Positions 1 to 8,615 of a DNA stretch of 64,000 nucleotides are shown here, one piece after another. Position 1 is the stretch's first letter. The number at the start of each line of letters is the position of its first letter. The position numbers were made by a program, and so were the translations under genes. The notes below the pieces were generated by a model. That model was not told where the DNA came from. It made no database searches and saw only the letters and a program-made list of their open reading frames with translations. The DNA comes from Paenibacillus allorhizosphaerae. GTDB taxonomy: Bacteria > Bacillota > Bacilli > Paenibacillales > NBRC-103111. The stretch covers positions 62,001-126,000 of the forward strand of contig NZ_CAJVCE010000001.1 of the NCBI RefSeq assembly GCF_910594985.1, written 5' to 3'.

Positions 1-2
1 TT

Positions 3-1604
3 GTTCAGTTCGGGATTATATTTTTCCCTATTTCTGTTTACCAGCTGTGGACAATTGGAAAATCGTTTAATCAGCTTCCTATAAGGGGTTGGCTAATGGG
101 TGTCTACGGAGGGGGATCTGCGATTCTTTGTCAGTTAATGCCCGTTCATATTATGGGGCAAACGGAAAATTTTCAGTGCGTTCCAGTAATTTTGTCCATA
201 TTATATGGAAAACGCAAGGCAGGCATCGTTTCCATAGGGCTTCTAACGGCATTTCAACTTCTTACGATGAAACAGGATGTCGCTTTCAGTATAGCGGGGA
301 TCCTTGTGTACTCCGCAATCCCCCTATTGTTCTGTAACCGGTTTGAAAAATTTGAACGCCGGAAGCGATTTATCGTTGCTTTATTGTTGTCAGTGGTCAC
401 AATCATTGTTGAATTGTTGTTTTTGTTTGTGTGTTTTTCAATTCGGTTTGGCCATGCAGGGTTACTTATACAATATTATGGATTTTTGGGTATAGCATGT
501 GTGATCCAGCTAACTATGATGGTATTGGCCTTCTTTTTAATAGAAAATACGATTGAAATCGGTCGTATCCGAAACAGGCAGGAATCGTTGATCGAATACA
601 ATCCGCTTGGCATTTGCGCTTTCGACCTTAATAACCGATTCATTAAAGCCAATGCGGCGTATGAAAAGATCACCGGCTACAAAGAGAGCGAGTTGTTGGG
701 GCAATCAAGGCTTCAAATGTGGTTTGATGATGGGCATGATTATGCTGGGAAGATTATGGCCCATGTGTCGCAAGGTGAAATTTTGAAAGATATGGAGGCT
801 ACGCTGCGGCATAAGCATGGCGATAAAATCGCCGTTCGGTTTACGGTCGTTCCGATTGTTGAAGGTGATCATATAGTAGGGGTTTTCGGAATGATTAATG
901 ACATCACCGAGTCGAAACGTTCACAAGAACATTTAAGAAACTCAGAAAAGCTTTCCGTTATCGGGCAGTTAGCCGCGGGTGTCGCACATGAAATCAGAAA
1001 TCCATTAACGACACTAAAAGGATTTCTCCAAATACTTTCTAAATCCGAGACTACTGCAAAAAAAGATCAAGAATATTTCGAGATCATGAAGGACGAATTA
1101 ACGAGAATCGAATCCATCGTCAGCGAAATGCTTGTCCTTGCCAAACCGCAGGCGCTATCGGTTCAATCGGTAGATTTGAAAGAAACCTTGGAACATGTAA
1201 TTAAGCTGCTGTCCGCACAAGCGAATATGCAAAATATCGAGATCACATTTTTTGATAACCAATTGACTCCAACCGTTATGGGGGATGAAAATCAATTAAA
1301 GCAGGTGTTTCTGAATGTAGTTAAAAATGCATTTGAGGCTATGCCGCAAGGAGGGATTCTATGTATCGGCTTAGGTCTGCATCAAGGCCATGTCCAAATT
1401 GACTTCATCGATACCGGGGTGGGCATTCCGGAAGACATTGTTCAAAAAATAGGTGAGCCTTTCTTCACTACTAAAAGTAAAGGTACTGGGCTTGGATTTC
1501 TTCTTAGCAAACGTATTATTACCAATCACAATGGATCGATGCATATACAAAGTACGGTAGGAAAAGGTACGATGGTTTCGGTACATCTCCCCGTTTCCGA
1601 GTAG
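3..1604 (+). CDS. Sporulation-type sensor histidine kinase (5' end outside window)
   Basis: Membrane histidine kinase of the KinB/5TMR-LYT type. The first ATG in the window is at 96, but the same frame is open back to base 3 and codes for a hydrophobic stretch that reads like an earlier membrane helix. The true start therefore lies upstream of the window and 96 is an internal Met. Several N-terminal membrane segments are followed by a PAS domain (around bases 570-910). The phosphoacceptor H-box (AHEIRNPL) has its His codon at 987-989. The C-terminal ATPase carries the N box (NVVKNAFEAMP), G1 box (DTGVGIP) and a GTGLG box. Kinases of this layout feed phosphate into the Spo0 relay in Bacillales, and that role here is inferred. 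A strong hairpin follows the stop. Confidence is high for the family and moderate for the sporulation role. Confidence 0.93.
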   Translation, partial: VQFGIIFFPISVYQLWTIGKSFNQLPIRGWLMGVYGGGSAILCQLMPVHIMGQTENFQCVPVILSILYGKRKAGIVSIGLLTAFQLLTMKQDVAFSIAGILVYSAIPLLFCNRFEKFERRKRFIVALLLSVVTIIVELLFLFVCFSIRFGHAGLLIQYYGFLGIACVIQLTMMVLAFFLIENTIEIGRIRNRQESLIEYNPLGICAFDLNNRFIKANAAYEKITGYKESELLGQSRLQMWFDDGHDYAGKIMAHVSQGEILKDMEATLRHKHGDKIAVRFTVVPIVEGDHIVGVFGMINDITESKRSQEHLRNSEKLSVIGQLAAGVAHEIRNPLTTLKGFLQILSKSETTAKKDQEYFEIMKDELTRIESIVSEMLVLAKPQALSVQSVDLKETLEHVIKLLSAQANMQNIEITFFDNQLTPTVMGDENQLKQVFLNVVKNAFEAMPQGGILCIGLGLHQGHVQIDFIDTGVGIPEDIVQKIGEPFFTTKSKGTGLGFLLSKRIITNHNGSMHIQSTVGKGTMVSVHLPVSE

Positions 1605-1920
1605 GCCAGTATACATATGGAAACATGCAGGAACAAAGCAGGCGTATCCTCCCACTTTATTTCTGCATGCCGTTTGAGGTGCCAAAACTACGAACGACTA
1701 GGATCAAAAACGACGTCCTAGTCGTTCTTTGTTGTGTCTATCGCTATCGCTAACGCATGTACGTGATATGCCTGCATTTTCTGACAGTTGTCGTTGACAT
1801 TCGATCAGGACTATTTCCCTGGAATTACTACACAAATATTGGCGGTTTATGCGGTACGTAACCATACGTGTTGAATATAGATGTTACTACATGCTTTCAA
1901 AAAATGATAAGGGTGAGCGT
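1605..1920. other. Intergenic region between kinase and phosphoesterase
   Basis: Apart from the terminator at 1692-1732 this stretch shows no convincing gene. A TTGACA hexamer near 1793 has no good -10 box at normal spacing, so no promoter is called. Upstream in-frame ATGs at 1849 and 1891 lack ribosome binding sites. Confidence 0.5.
1692..1732 (+). terminator. Rho-independent terminator after the histidine kinase
   Basis: A perfect 12-bp stem (GAACGACTAGGA at 1692-1703 with its complement at 1716-1727, 12-nt loop) is followed by a short, broken T run. It lies about 90 bp after the kinase stop. Confidence 0.8.
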
Positions 1921-2757
1921 ATGAGAAAACATAATGGGCCAATACGGAAAACAAGCCCTTCATCTACCTCTCAAAAGAAACGAACACGCGCCTCGATTCA
2001 ACAGGTTATCAACTTCGCGGTCGTTGGCGATAGTCATGTAGGCTATGGAAATAGCTCAACCATCTTTAAAAATATATTGCCTAAAGTGGTGGGCAGCGGG
2101 AATAAAAGGTTTGTTATTTTTGGCGGGGACAATACGCAAGCGGGAGCCGATCATGGAAAATTCGCCCAAACGCGTTACATGGACTTTAAAAATACGGTAA
2201 CAACCATTCTAGGTCCGAAGAAAATACCATATAAAGCGTCTATAGGAAATTGGGAAACCACCACCCGAGGTTTATTCAAAAAAACGTTAGGAAGCGTCGC
2301 AGGACAAATGAATTTTCCAGGGACACAGGGGAAGGTAAAGTATGTTTGGCTAGATAACGCCCCTGGAAGCTTCAGTACAACGAGTATCAATTTATTGAAA
2401 AAAATGGATAACAAGCATTACTATATTATAGATTTTCATTGGCCATTGAATGTAAAAGGAATTACAGCTTCCGTCGATCCCTCGCATGTTCTAAGTCTGG
2501 CAGAAACCAAAAAATTTTTTAACGCCATTCCCTCCACTTTACGGGATCGAGTGTTGGCTATTTTCTCTCACCATGCGCATAAATTTTACCAGAAATACAC
2601 CAATATTTATCCGGGTTTTACGAAAACGAAATTTTTTGTATGCGGATGTTCCGGGGCTTATAAATGCAAGCCTCAAGGCGGACGCGGTTATTACGATGCC
2701 ACCCTAACCATACAAAATAATCAATTTACGGTTAGAGCCAATGCTGTGAAAGTTTGA
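1921..2757 (+). CDS. Calcineurin-like metallophosphoesterase
   Basis: A 278-residue protein of the calcineurin-like metallophosphoesterase fold. Conserved blocks appear in order: VVGDSHVG (usual GDxHxG), GGDN, GNWE where GNHE is usual, and SHHAHKF. The GN-H-E histidine, normally a catalytic or metal-site residue, is replaced by Trp. The final GHxH block is not recognisable and reads GCSGAYK instead. Activity may therefore be altered. The start at 1921 is chosen because a GGTGAG-type ribosome site sits just before it; earlier in-frame ATGs at 1849 and 1891 have none. The N-terminus is basic and rich in Ser and Thr without a clear signal peptide, so location is uncertain. It is probably monocistronic, with hairpins on both sides. 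Substrate unknown. Confidence 0.75.
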   Translation: MRKHNGPIRKTSPSSTSQKKRTRASIQQVINFAVVGDSHVGYGNSSTIFKNILPKVVGSGNKRFVIFGGDNTQAGADHGKFAQTRYMDFKNTVTTILGPKKIPYKASIGNWETTTRGLFKKTLGSVAGQMNFPGTQGKVKYVWLDNAPGSFSTTSINLLKKMDNKHYYIIDFHWPLNVKGITASVDPSHVLSLAETKKFFNAIPSTLRDRVLAIFSHHAHKFYQKYTNIYPGFTKTKFFVCGCSGAYKCKPQGGRGYYDATLTIQNNQFTVRANAVKV

Positions 2758-2763
2758 ACGAAC

Positions 2764-2787
2764 GGTTCTATGTGGAATCATAGAACC
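2764..2787 (+). terminator. Hairpin between convergent genes
   Basis: A perfect 9-bp stem (GGTTCTATG at 2764-2772 with CATAGAACC at 2779-2787) lies right after the phosphoesterase stop and before the convergent sulfotransferase stop. The T run is poor on both strands, so this is a possible bidirectional terminator. Confidence 0.5.
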
Positions 2788-2829
2788 ATTCATTGAAGCC
2801 GATCCGCACACGAGCATCACACAAAATGA

Positions 2830-3561
2830 TTACCATCGGATATGCTTCCATCCCTTCTGGCTTTCTTCACGAAAACGCTGCACCCACTGCTCCGCAACAT
2901 CATCTGCCAGCTTATCTAACGCCGGAGGAGCTACGGTGATGTGATCCGCCGGAATACCTAAAAACGCCAACACACGCTTGACCGTTCCTTCATAGTCTTG
3001 AATAAAATCTTCGTACACAATCGTCAGCGGTTCGATGCTGGACTCTGAGAAGAAGTCCTCAATGGCCGCTTCGCACATCGTACTTTGGAACAGCTGGTTC
3101 TGAATTGCTTCGTAGTTATATTTATCTGCAATATCAAGCAGCTGCGGCTTCTCCCCGAAGTTGCGGTGCCATTCCCCGGAGACGATCGCACGCCACCACG
3201 AGACGGCCAATCTGACTTTGTTCCGGCGCGTCATATAAATATGTTTGGAGCAATTGGGAAAGGCGGTACTCCATACCTCCGCCCGCGAAGCATCCACCGG
3301 GAGCTCGAACATGGCGCGGAATGCGTCGATCCATCTCTGTTCAAAACCGATTTTTATCCCGAACACACCGTTTGGCGTCGTTCCGTATTTCCAAATCTTT
3401 TCCATGTCCTCGCGCTTGAATGTGGCGGGGTCTTTGTGCTGAAAATGGAGCCATTCGCTGGGATCCCCTGCCACTCCTGTCGAAGCCAGCGCATAATTCA
3501 GCAACGTGCTCCCCGTCCGCTGCGAGAACCAAATCGTATAACTTAGTGTAGGCCGTGTCAT
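2830..3561 (-). CDS. Stf0-family sulfotransferase
   Basis: A 243-residue protein resembling Stf0-type (trehalose 2-sulfotransferase-like) enzymes, which move sulfate from PAPS to a carbohydrate hydroxyl. The N-terminus has the 5'-phosphosulfate-binding loop SQRTGSTLL at about residues 13-21. The later segment TRRNKVRLAVSWWRA fits the 3'-phosphate-binding region. There is no signal peptide, so it should act in the cytoplasm. A GAGAGGAA ribosome site precedes the ATG. The length is close to the family norm of about 250. It sits alone, convergent with the phosphoesterase. The acceptor is unknown and trehalose specificity is not claimed. It is the only sulfate-adding enzyme in a window with seven sulfate-removing ones, but about 31 kb separates them and a shared pathway is not shown. 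Confidence 0.82.
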   Translation of the reverse strand: MTRPTLSYTIWFSQRTGSTLLNYALASTGVAGDPSEWLHFQHKDPATFKREDMEKIWKYGTTPNGVFGIKIGFEQRWIDAFRAMFELPVDASRAEVWSTAFPNCSKHIYMTRRNKVRLAVSWWRAIVSGEWHRNFGEKPQLLDIADKYNYEAIQNQLFQSTMCEAAIEDFFSESSIEPLTIVYEDFIQDYEGTVKRVLAFLGIPADHITVAPPALDKLADDVAEQWVQRFREESQKGWKHIRW

Positions 3562-3697
3562 TTAGCTTCCTCTCTTTCCTAATTTGCCTCAATGTTGTAA
3601 TGATAAAACAAGTTGTAAGAAGCATGCTGCAAACCATATTCTAACCGCTTGAAAAGTTGGTTGATATGCCATAAATACTTAGGAATTGTTCTATACG

Positions 3698-3732
3698 CAA
3701 AAGAGTCACATCAGATCTTAATCCAATGTGAC
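3698..3732 (-). terminator. Terminator after the CD3324-type gene
   Basis: On the minus strand a 7-bp stem (GTCACAT with ATGTGAC, 14-nt loop) is followed by TCTTTT. It lies just downstream of the gene ending at 3746. Confidence 0.6.
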
Positions 3733-3745
3733 AAAGTATGAAGAC

Positions 3746-4015
3746 CTATTTTATTTTTGAATAAACAATTTTCTTAATGCTATCACACGATAGAAAAAAT
3801 TGTTCCGAAAGCTGTTCTATCGTAGCGCCTTTCGAAAATTGCAGGCGAATGTCATTGTTTCTTTGGATCATATATTTTCGGCTGCCTGATTTCTCTCCCC
3901 ATCCCTTGCGACGTACGCCTTCAGGTTTAGGTACATAAATCATGGCACCGTGAATATATTTTTGTACTTCCTTTAGCAATTCCTCCGGCAAAATGTCTGC
4001 GCTCACATATTTCAT
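3746..4015 (-). CDS. CD3324-family small DNA-binding protein
   Basis: An 89-residue protein matching the CD3324 family, small Firmicute proteins of Mor/HTH type. The family start (KYVSADILPEELLKEVQKY) and the basic middle block (KGWGEKSGSRK) are both present. The C-terminal half (residues 57-89) reads as a helix-turn-helix: a short helix, IEQLSEQFFLS, then DSIKKIVYS. AAGGAG precedes the ATG by about 10 nt. It is transcribed alone and followed by a hairpin terminator. The biological role of the family is not established. Transcription regulation is inferred from the fold. Confidence 0.8.
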   Translation of the reverse strand: MKYVSADILPEELLKEVQKYIHGAMIYVPKPEGVRRKGWGEKSGSRKYMIQRNNDIRLQFSKGATIEQLSEQFFLSCDSIKKIVYSKIK

Positions 4016-4315
4016 GATTACTCTACTCCTTAAAATATAATCATTTCAAGGCAGCAAAGTCTCATTATAAACGATTTCACCATTCAAGGATGCAGGCGGT
4101 CTATCGGACCAGCTCTATACAAACAACCGCCGTTGTTTATAGTGTAGACTTTGCATAGAGCTTATTCTCTTTGTCATCAAACATTATGTTCTCACCTCCG
4201 TCCTTATAGCAACCGTCTTAGTGTAGCATGATCTTGTTCGAAGTAAAACCCTTTCAATTCCAATTTACCCACGATGTCCTTCTTGAGGAAAATAGCTGCT
4301 GCTGTCAGACAAGCT
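4016..4315. other. Intergenic region with nested inverted repeats
   Basis: No gene is seen. An outer repeat GCTCTAT (4112-4118) / ATAGAGC (4155-4161) encloses a tight hairpin AAACAAC (4121-4127) / GTTGTTT (4132-4138) with loop CGCC. Neither strand shows a clear T run beside it, so it is not called as a terminator. Confidence 0.45.
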
Positions 4316-6352
4316 TTACGGTACGGCATTGCCCTTCGGCCCGTTACCGTCAAGCCCATAGTATTGATCGTATGCGTCAAAAATTTTGCGCGCGATCGGC
4401 GCGGCTCCGAATGAACCGAATCCGCCTTCCGGTACAACGACGGCAACCGCCAGCTTCGGATTATTTTTCGGAGCGAACCCTATAAACACGGCATTGTCCA
4501 CTTCTTTGCCCCCGCCTACTTTCTGCGTGGAGGTTCCCGTTTTTCTAACCAATTGATAAGGGAAATTGGCAAAGCCTTGCACATTGCTTTCCATTCCGTT
4601 AATGACCGCATCCCAATGCTGTTTTGAAAAATGGACTTCGTTTAAGACCTCAGCCTGATCAAACGTTTTGACCAGCTCTCCATCATACGTTTCAATTCTG
4701 TCGACAAGAATCGGTCTCAGCCGCTTCCCCCTGTTGGCCAACGTTGTGACATATTGGGCCAGCTGCAGCGTCGTATACTTCTCGTTTTGTCCCCAGGACG
4801 CAAACACCATACGGGATTGTTCGGATTCCTTCGTATTGCTTTGAAACTCGCTTAGTCCTTCATATTCTCGGGGAAGGTTACTCCCTGTCGTCAGCCCTAA
4901 TCCAAATTGGCCTAAATATTCTTTCCATTTATCCGGCGCCGATTTCAAATATTTCTGGTACATCGGGATTCCGACCTTCGCAGACATAAACGTGTTCGAC
5001 GAGACACGGATGGCCTGTGTGGGGTTGATCGATCCGAAGGCCGTACCGTCCGAGTTGGAAAGCTTGGAATTGTCTTTGCCGTAATAAAATACGCCGACAT
5101 CGTGATAGATCGAATTCACTCCGAATAATCCTTCATTCAGCCCAATGAGCACTGAAAGCGGCTTGATGGTTGAACCGACATACACGATGGAAGTCGGATG
5201 TTTGGAAAGATCCTCCCTGGGATAATCCGGATAAGCGGTTGTGATCGTACCGTTATTGATGAACGGCTGGATCCGGTTATAATCGTCTTGTGAAATGCCG
5301 CCGAACCAGACGCTTGGATCGTAATCGGGCATACTCGCCATCGCCACAACTTTACCTGTCTCCACCTCCATTGCGACGGCATAACCGGCCACGGCATTCC
5401 GCCCTTTGTTTGCGGGATAATTGCGCGCTTCCGGACCTTTGAGCCAAGCAAGATGATCCGTAATCGCCTGCTCTGTCAGGAGCTGTACGTTTTTATCTAT
5501 CGACAGAAAAAGGTTGTTCCCTTTCACCGGCTTCGTGATCTCCACTTTTCCAACGATTTTTTGCAGGGCGTTGACCGGGTACGTTTTGCTTCCGTTTTTG
5601 CCGCGTAGCTCCTCCTGATACATGAGCTCGATTCCGTCATATCCGACATCCTCCGTATCCAGGTAACCTTCCGCTTTTTTGTCGCGATAAAACGGGAGCC
5701 CGTTCTTCGGCTCTCTCGCTTGGGAGAACGGCCGCATGTAACCTATTAACTGCGCAGCCGGCGTCGTTTCTTTCTCATAGGTACGGATACTTTCCTCGGT
5801 AATTTCAATCCATTTCAGTTCATCCCTATGTTCGTATATAAACGCCATTTCCTGCTCCGACAAATCCGATTTGATCCGCCGCGGCACTGCATTGTAGCTT
5901 GGTTCTTTGGCGGTTTTATTCTTCTCCAAATCGTAGCCTACGTCCATAGCTTTGATAATATCAGGCGCTTTAATTTGATTTGGCGCAGTCTTTCCGTATA
6001 GACCGAATATTTCTTCCAGTTTGTAGGCAAGTTCTACCACTTTATCTTTTGGTTGGTTTTGTTCGACTCTGAAATACAGGGATTGGGTCGATATCGTGTA
6101 GGCGAGCGGAGCGCTTTGGCGGTCGTATATATTCCCGCGGATGGGTGGAATGGGCGTATCGGCCTTGTTAACGGCCGCTTCCTCTGCCTTCAGCTCTTTC
6201 CCGTCAACAAATTGCAGCGTGGCAAGCCGTACGATCAGCACGGAAAACAAAATAAACGTGAAAAAGAAGAAAAGGTTTATTCTAAACGCAAACTTGCGTT
6301 TTTTGATCGACTCTTGCTTTCGTGGGTCTTCCATGACGATTAACTGTTTCAT
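4316..6352 (-). CDS. Class B penicillin-binding protein (transpeptidase)
   Basis: A 678-residue membrane-anchored D,D-transpeptidase of the PBP2/PbpA/PbpH type that cross-links peptidoglycan. A basic N-terminus is followed by one membrane segment (about residues 22-43), then the PBP dimerisation region with RGNIYDR. The transpeptidase motifs follow: STIK with the catalytic Ser at residue 394, SSN, and KTGT with Lys at residue 604. The start at 6352 has AAAGGAG 8 nt upstream. The longer reading from 6394 adds 14 residues without a ribosome site and is rejected. The gene stands alone, separated from the next by about 275 bp with a strong hairpin. In Bacillus, relatives act in side-wall elongation. 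Which paralogue this is cannot be told here. Confidence 0.92.
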   Translation of the reverse strand: MKQLIVMEDPRKQESIKKRKFAFRINLFFFFTFILFSVLIVRLATLQFVDGKELKAEEAAVNKADTPIPPIRGNIYDRQSAPLAYTISTQSLYFRVEQNQPKDKVVELAYKLEEIFGLYGKTAPNQIKAPDIIKAMDVGYDLEKNKTAKEPSYNAVPRRIKSDLSEQEMAFIYEHRDELKWIEITEESIRTYEKETTPAAQLIGYMRPFSQAREPKNGLPFYRDKKAEGYLDTEDVGYDGIELMYQEELRGKNGSKTYPVNALQKIVGKVEITKPVKGNNLFLSIDKNVQLLTEQAITDHLAWLKGPEARNYPANKGRNAVAGYAVAMEVETGKVVAMASMPDYDPSVWFGGISQDDYNRIQPFINNGTITTAYPDYPREDLSKHPTSIVYVGSTIKPLSVLIGLNEGLFGVNSIYHDVGVFYYGKDNSKLSNSDGTAFGSINPTQAIRVSSNTFMSAKVGIPMYQKYLKSAPDKWKEYLGQFGLGLTTGSNLPREYEGLSEFQSNTKESEQSRMVFASWGQNEKYTTLQLAQYVTTLANRGKRLRPILVDRIETYDGELVKTFDQAEVLNEVHFSKQHWDAVINGMESNVQGFANFPYQLVRKTGTSTQKVGGGKEVDNAVFIGFAPKNNPKLAVAVVVPEGGFGSFGAAPIARKIFDAYDQYYGLDGNGPKGNAVP

Positions 6353-6565
6353 GGGAACCGCTCCTTTGTTTATTCCGTTTTGAGCTACCCACACCGTGAT
6401 GGTTACAATACATATTTATTTTCTTATATGGTGATCTATGTAACAAATCATTCCATTAAAGTAGACGTATACAAGATCGAGCAAGTTGCAGTACTTTGAC
6501 CGTTACTTCCAAATAAAATGGGAATATAAAAGGTGTTGCAATTCAGTTTAATAATGTAATGAAAC

Positions 6566-6613
6566 GGGGGGCTAAGACATGATTTTCACGTCTTAGCCCC
6601 CCGCTGTTTTTTT
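6566..6613. terminator. Strong, possibly bidirectional terminator
   Basis: A perfect 13-bp GC-rich stem (GGGGGGCTAAGAC at 6566-6578 with its complement at 6590-6602) is followed on the plus strand by a run of seven T at 6607-6613. It lies just after the minus-strand gene ending at 6629, so it presumably ends that transcript despite the weaker T run on that side. Confidence 0.75.
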
Positions 6614-6628
6614 GTGGCGACCGGAAGC

Positions 6629-7669
6629 TTAATAAAGTGTTTTCAGCGCTTCAGATGTAAATGGAATCAATTCGTCTGTCCGGTTTTCGCGTATTTTGTT
6701 TGCCCACGCCGGATCGACCAATAGAGCTCTGCCCACGGATACGAGATCAAATTCTTCGCGATCAATTCTCTCGATCAACCCGTCGATTTTATCATTACCG
6801 GCTCCCCTTCCTTCGGTAAAGAAACTCATAAAATCGCTATCGAGACCGACCGATCCGACCGTTATCGTTGGAAGCCCCGTCAGTTTTTTGGTCCAGCCGG
6901 CAAGATTGAGATCCGATCCTTCGAATTCCGGCTCCCAAAAACGTCGCGTCGAGCAATGGAAAATATCTACGCCCGCCTTGACAAGAGGCGCTAAAAATTG
7001 GTCCAGCAGCGTCGGCGTTTGAGCCAACTTCGCGTTGTAGTCACTCGCCTTCCATTGCGAGAAACGCAGCACGATCGGAAAATCCGGCCCAACGGCGCGG
7101 CGGCAAGCTTCGATGACTTCCACGGCAAAGCGCGTTCGTTTAACCATGTCGCCGCCATATTTGTCCGTACGCTGATTGGTATTCTCCCAGAAAAATTGGT
7201 CGATCAAGTATCCATGCGCACCGTGGAGCTCGATGCCGTCGAAGCCAAGCTGCTTCGCTTCCAAAGCCGCTTGTGCGAAAGCATCGACCAGCGCGGCGAT
7301 GTCCGATTCCGAATAATCGTTGACATGGCCTCTCGCTCCCATATGCCATATTTGCGGGATAATCCGGCCGCCAACGTCGTGTACCGCAGCCACAACGTTG
7401 GCCCAGCCGTTCAATGCAGCTTCACCATACATGTGCGGTACGTTGGCTGAATTCGAAGCATCCGGATGGTCGATTACCGTACCTTCTGTAACGATAAGTC
7501 CGACCCCGTTTTCGGCCCTGCGACGGTAATAAGCGACCACATCGGAACCCGGCACGCCTTCCGGAGAAAATTGCCGAGTCATCGGTGCCATCACGATCCG
7601 ATTAGGCAGAGTCAGCTTTCCCTCATTGAATGGTTTGAACAAGGTTTGAACCGATTGAGAATAATTCAT
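6629..7669 (-). CDS. Old Yellow Enzyme family NADH:flavin oxidoreductase
   Basis: A 346-residue FMN-dependent ene-reductase of the Old Yellow Enzyme family (TIM barrel, cytoplasmic). Visible signatures are LFKPFNEGKLTLPNRIVMAPM at the start, the substrate-binding HGAHGYLIDQFFW, a KYGGD-type loop (TDKYGGDM) and late VGRALLVDPAW. Enzymes of this family reduce activated alkenes, nitro compounds or maleimides using NAD(P)H. The start at 7669 is preceded by GGAGG with a 5-nt gap; a TTG at 7681 is in frame but overlaps that site. It lies downstream of a TetR gene on the same strand, and matching palindromes flank that TetR gene. This recalls the E. coli nemR-nemA pair, so induction by electrophiles is a reasonable inference. 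Confidence 0.9.
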   Translation of the reverse strand: MNYSQSVQTLFKPFNEGKLTLPNRIVMAPMTRQFSPEGVPGSDVVAYYRRRAENGVGLIVTEGTVIDHPDASNSANVPHMYGEAALNGWANVVAAVHDVGGRIIPQIWHMGARGHVNDYSESDIAALVDAFAQAALEAKQLGFDGIELHGAHGYLIDQFFWENTNQRTDKYGGDMVKRTRFAVEVIEACRRAVGPDFPIVLRFSQWKASDYNAKLAQTPTLLDQFLAPLVKAGVDIFHCSTRRFWEPEFEGSDLNLAGWTKKLTGLPTITVGSVGLDSDFMSFFTEGRGAGNDKIDGLIERIDREEFDLVSVGRALLVDPAWANKIRENRTDELIPFTSEALKTLY

Positions 7670-7845
7670 AATGACCTCCAAATGAAATTTTGTGAATATA
7701 TTAACCGCAACCCGACTAGCGTTACGTAAAAAGCATTGCCATGAGCATCCTAATTTATGATTTTACCCAAAAACGTGGATAGATACTCCCCCTGCCACCA
7801 CCTCCTTCATTACATTTTTATCATCGATTATGTGATGTATTGATT

Positions 7846-7862
7846 TTGACTACGCTGTCAAG
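7846..7862. promoter_or_regulatory. Putative TetR operator upstream of the oxidoreductase gene
   Basis: TTGACTACGCTGTCAAG has 5-bp arms TTGAC/GTCAA and matches the copy at 8483-8499 at 15 of 17 bases. On the minus strand it also offers a TTGACA -35 hexamer facing the oxidoreductase gene, although the -10 at 17 bp (TACATC) is weak. Confidence 0.6.
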
Positions 7863-7881
7863 AAATTTGCAAAAAAAAGGA

Positions 7882-8463
7882 TCAAGGCGCGACTAACGCA
7901 AAAGACGTGCGTAAGACCGCATCGATCTGTTCCCGTGGTGCACCGGACTTCTCCATAATTTTCGCACCTAGAAGAGCGTTATTCAAATACGCAGCGAGCT
8001 CCTTACTGGTATGGCGGGTTGTAATCAACTGTTGCGCTTGCCCGCTGCGGATTACTTTCTCTAGAATTTGCTCCACTTCCACGAACATCATCTTTACTTC
8101 CCGGTTTACCTCCTCGTCGTTGCATCCGAATTCAAGCGAGGAATTAACCATAAGGCATCCCCTGCCCATAGTTTCGTTGCACTGGCAAAGCGTTGCGCCG
8201 CGTATGGCCTCCAGCTTCTGCAAGGGATGCATATCCTGGGAAATGAGTTCTTCCAAACCCGCTATACACTGTTCGCGATACCGCGCCAACGCCTTCAAAA
8301 ACAAGGCTCGCTTGTCTTCAAATGCACAATACAAACTTTGCTTCTTAACCTGCGTCGTCCGCGTTAAATCCTCATACGACGTTGACTTATAGCCTTTCGT
8401 CCAAAACACTTCCATGGACTGGTGCAATACACGATCGATATCAAATTCTCTTGGTCTGCTCAT
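7882..8463 (-). CDS. TetR/AcrR-family transcriptional repressor
   Basis: A 193-residue one-component repressor. The N-terminal HTH (residues about 1-50) has the typical pattern: SRPREFDIDRVL, then TSYEDLTRTTQVKKQSLYCAF. The rest is the ligand-sensing domain, which contains two Cys residues close together (CQCNET), a possible thiol sensor. The ATG at 8463 has no ribosome site. A promoter ends so close that transcription would begin at about the start codon, so the mRNA may be leaderless. A palindrome overlaps that promoter and a near-identical one lies after this gene, before the oxidoreductase gene. Autoregulation and control of the oxidoreductase are inferred from this layout. Confidence 0.88.
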   Translation of the reverse strand: MSRPREFDIDRVLHQSMEVFWTKGYKSTSYEDLTRTTQVKKQSLYCAFEDKRALFLKALARYREQCIAGLEELISQDMHPLQKLEAIRGATLCQCNETMGRGCLMVNSSLEFGCNDEEVNREVKMMFVEVEQILEKVIRSGQAQQLITTRHTSKELAAYLNNALLGAKIMEKSGAPREQIDAVLRTSFALVAP

Positions 8464-8469
8464 GGGAGC

Positions 8470-8499
8470 ATGATATCAATTATTGACTACGAAGTCAAG
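8470..8499 (-). promoter_or_regulatory. Promoter and operator of the TetR gene
   Basis: On the minus strand TTGACT, a 17-bp spacer and TATCAT (-10 at 8475-8470) form a good sigma-A promoter. The palindrome TTGACTACGAAGTCAAG (8483-8499) covers the -35 box and part of the spacer, a typical place for a repressor site. The predicted start of transcription is at about the ATG itself. Confidence 0.65.
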
Positions 8500-8548
8500 A
8501 ATGCCGCGGCGATGCCCCCGCTGATGATGATGCCTGTGATTTATATCA

Positions 8549-8577
8549 CTTACAAGGGCGACAGCATGGAATATAAT
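8549..8577 (+). promoter_or_regulatory. Promoter of the 51-residue peptide gene
   Basis: CTTACA (8549-8554), a 17-bp spacer and a perfect TATAAT (8572-8577) face the small ORF at 8616. Confidence 0.55.
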
Positions 8578-8615
8578 TCGGTTGTAATAAGCAAATGAAA
8601 TGGGGTATTAAACGT

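Noticed and set aside
1793-1830. TTGACA hexamer as a promoter of the phosphoesterase gene
   Set aside because: No -10-like hexamer lies 16-18 bp downstream.
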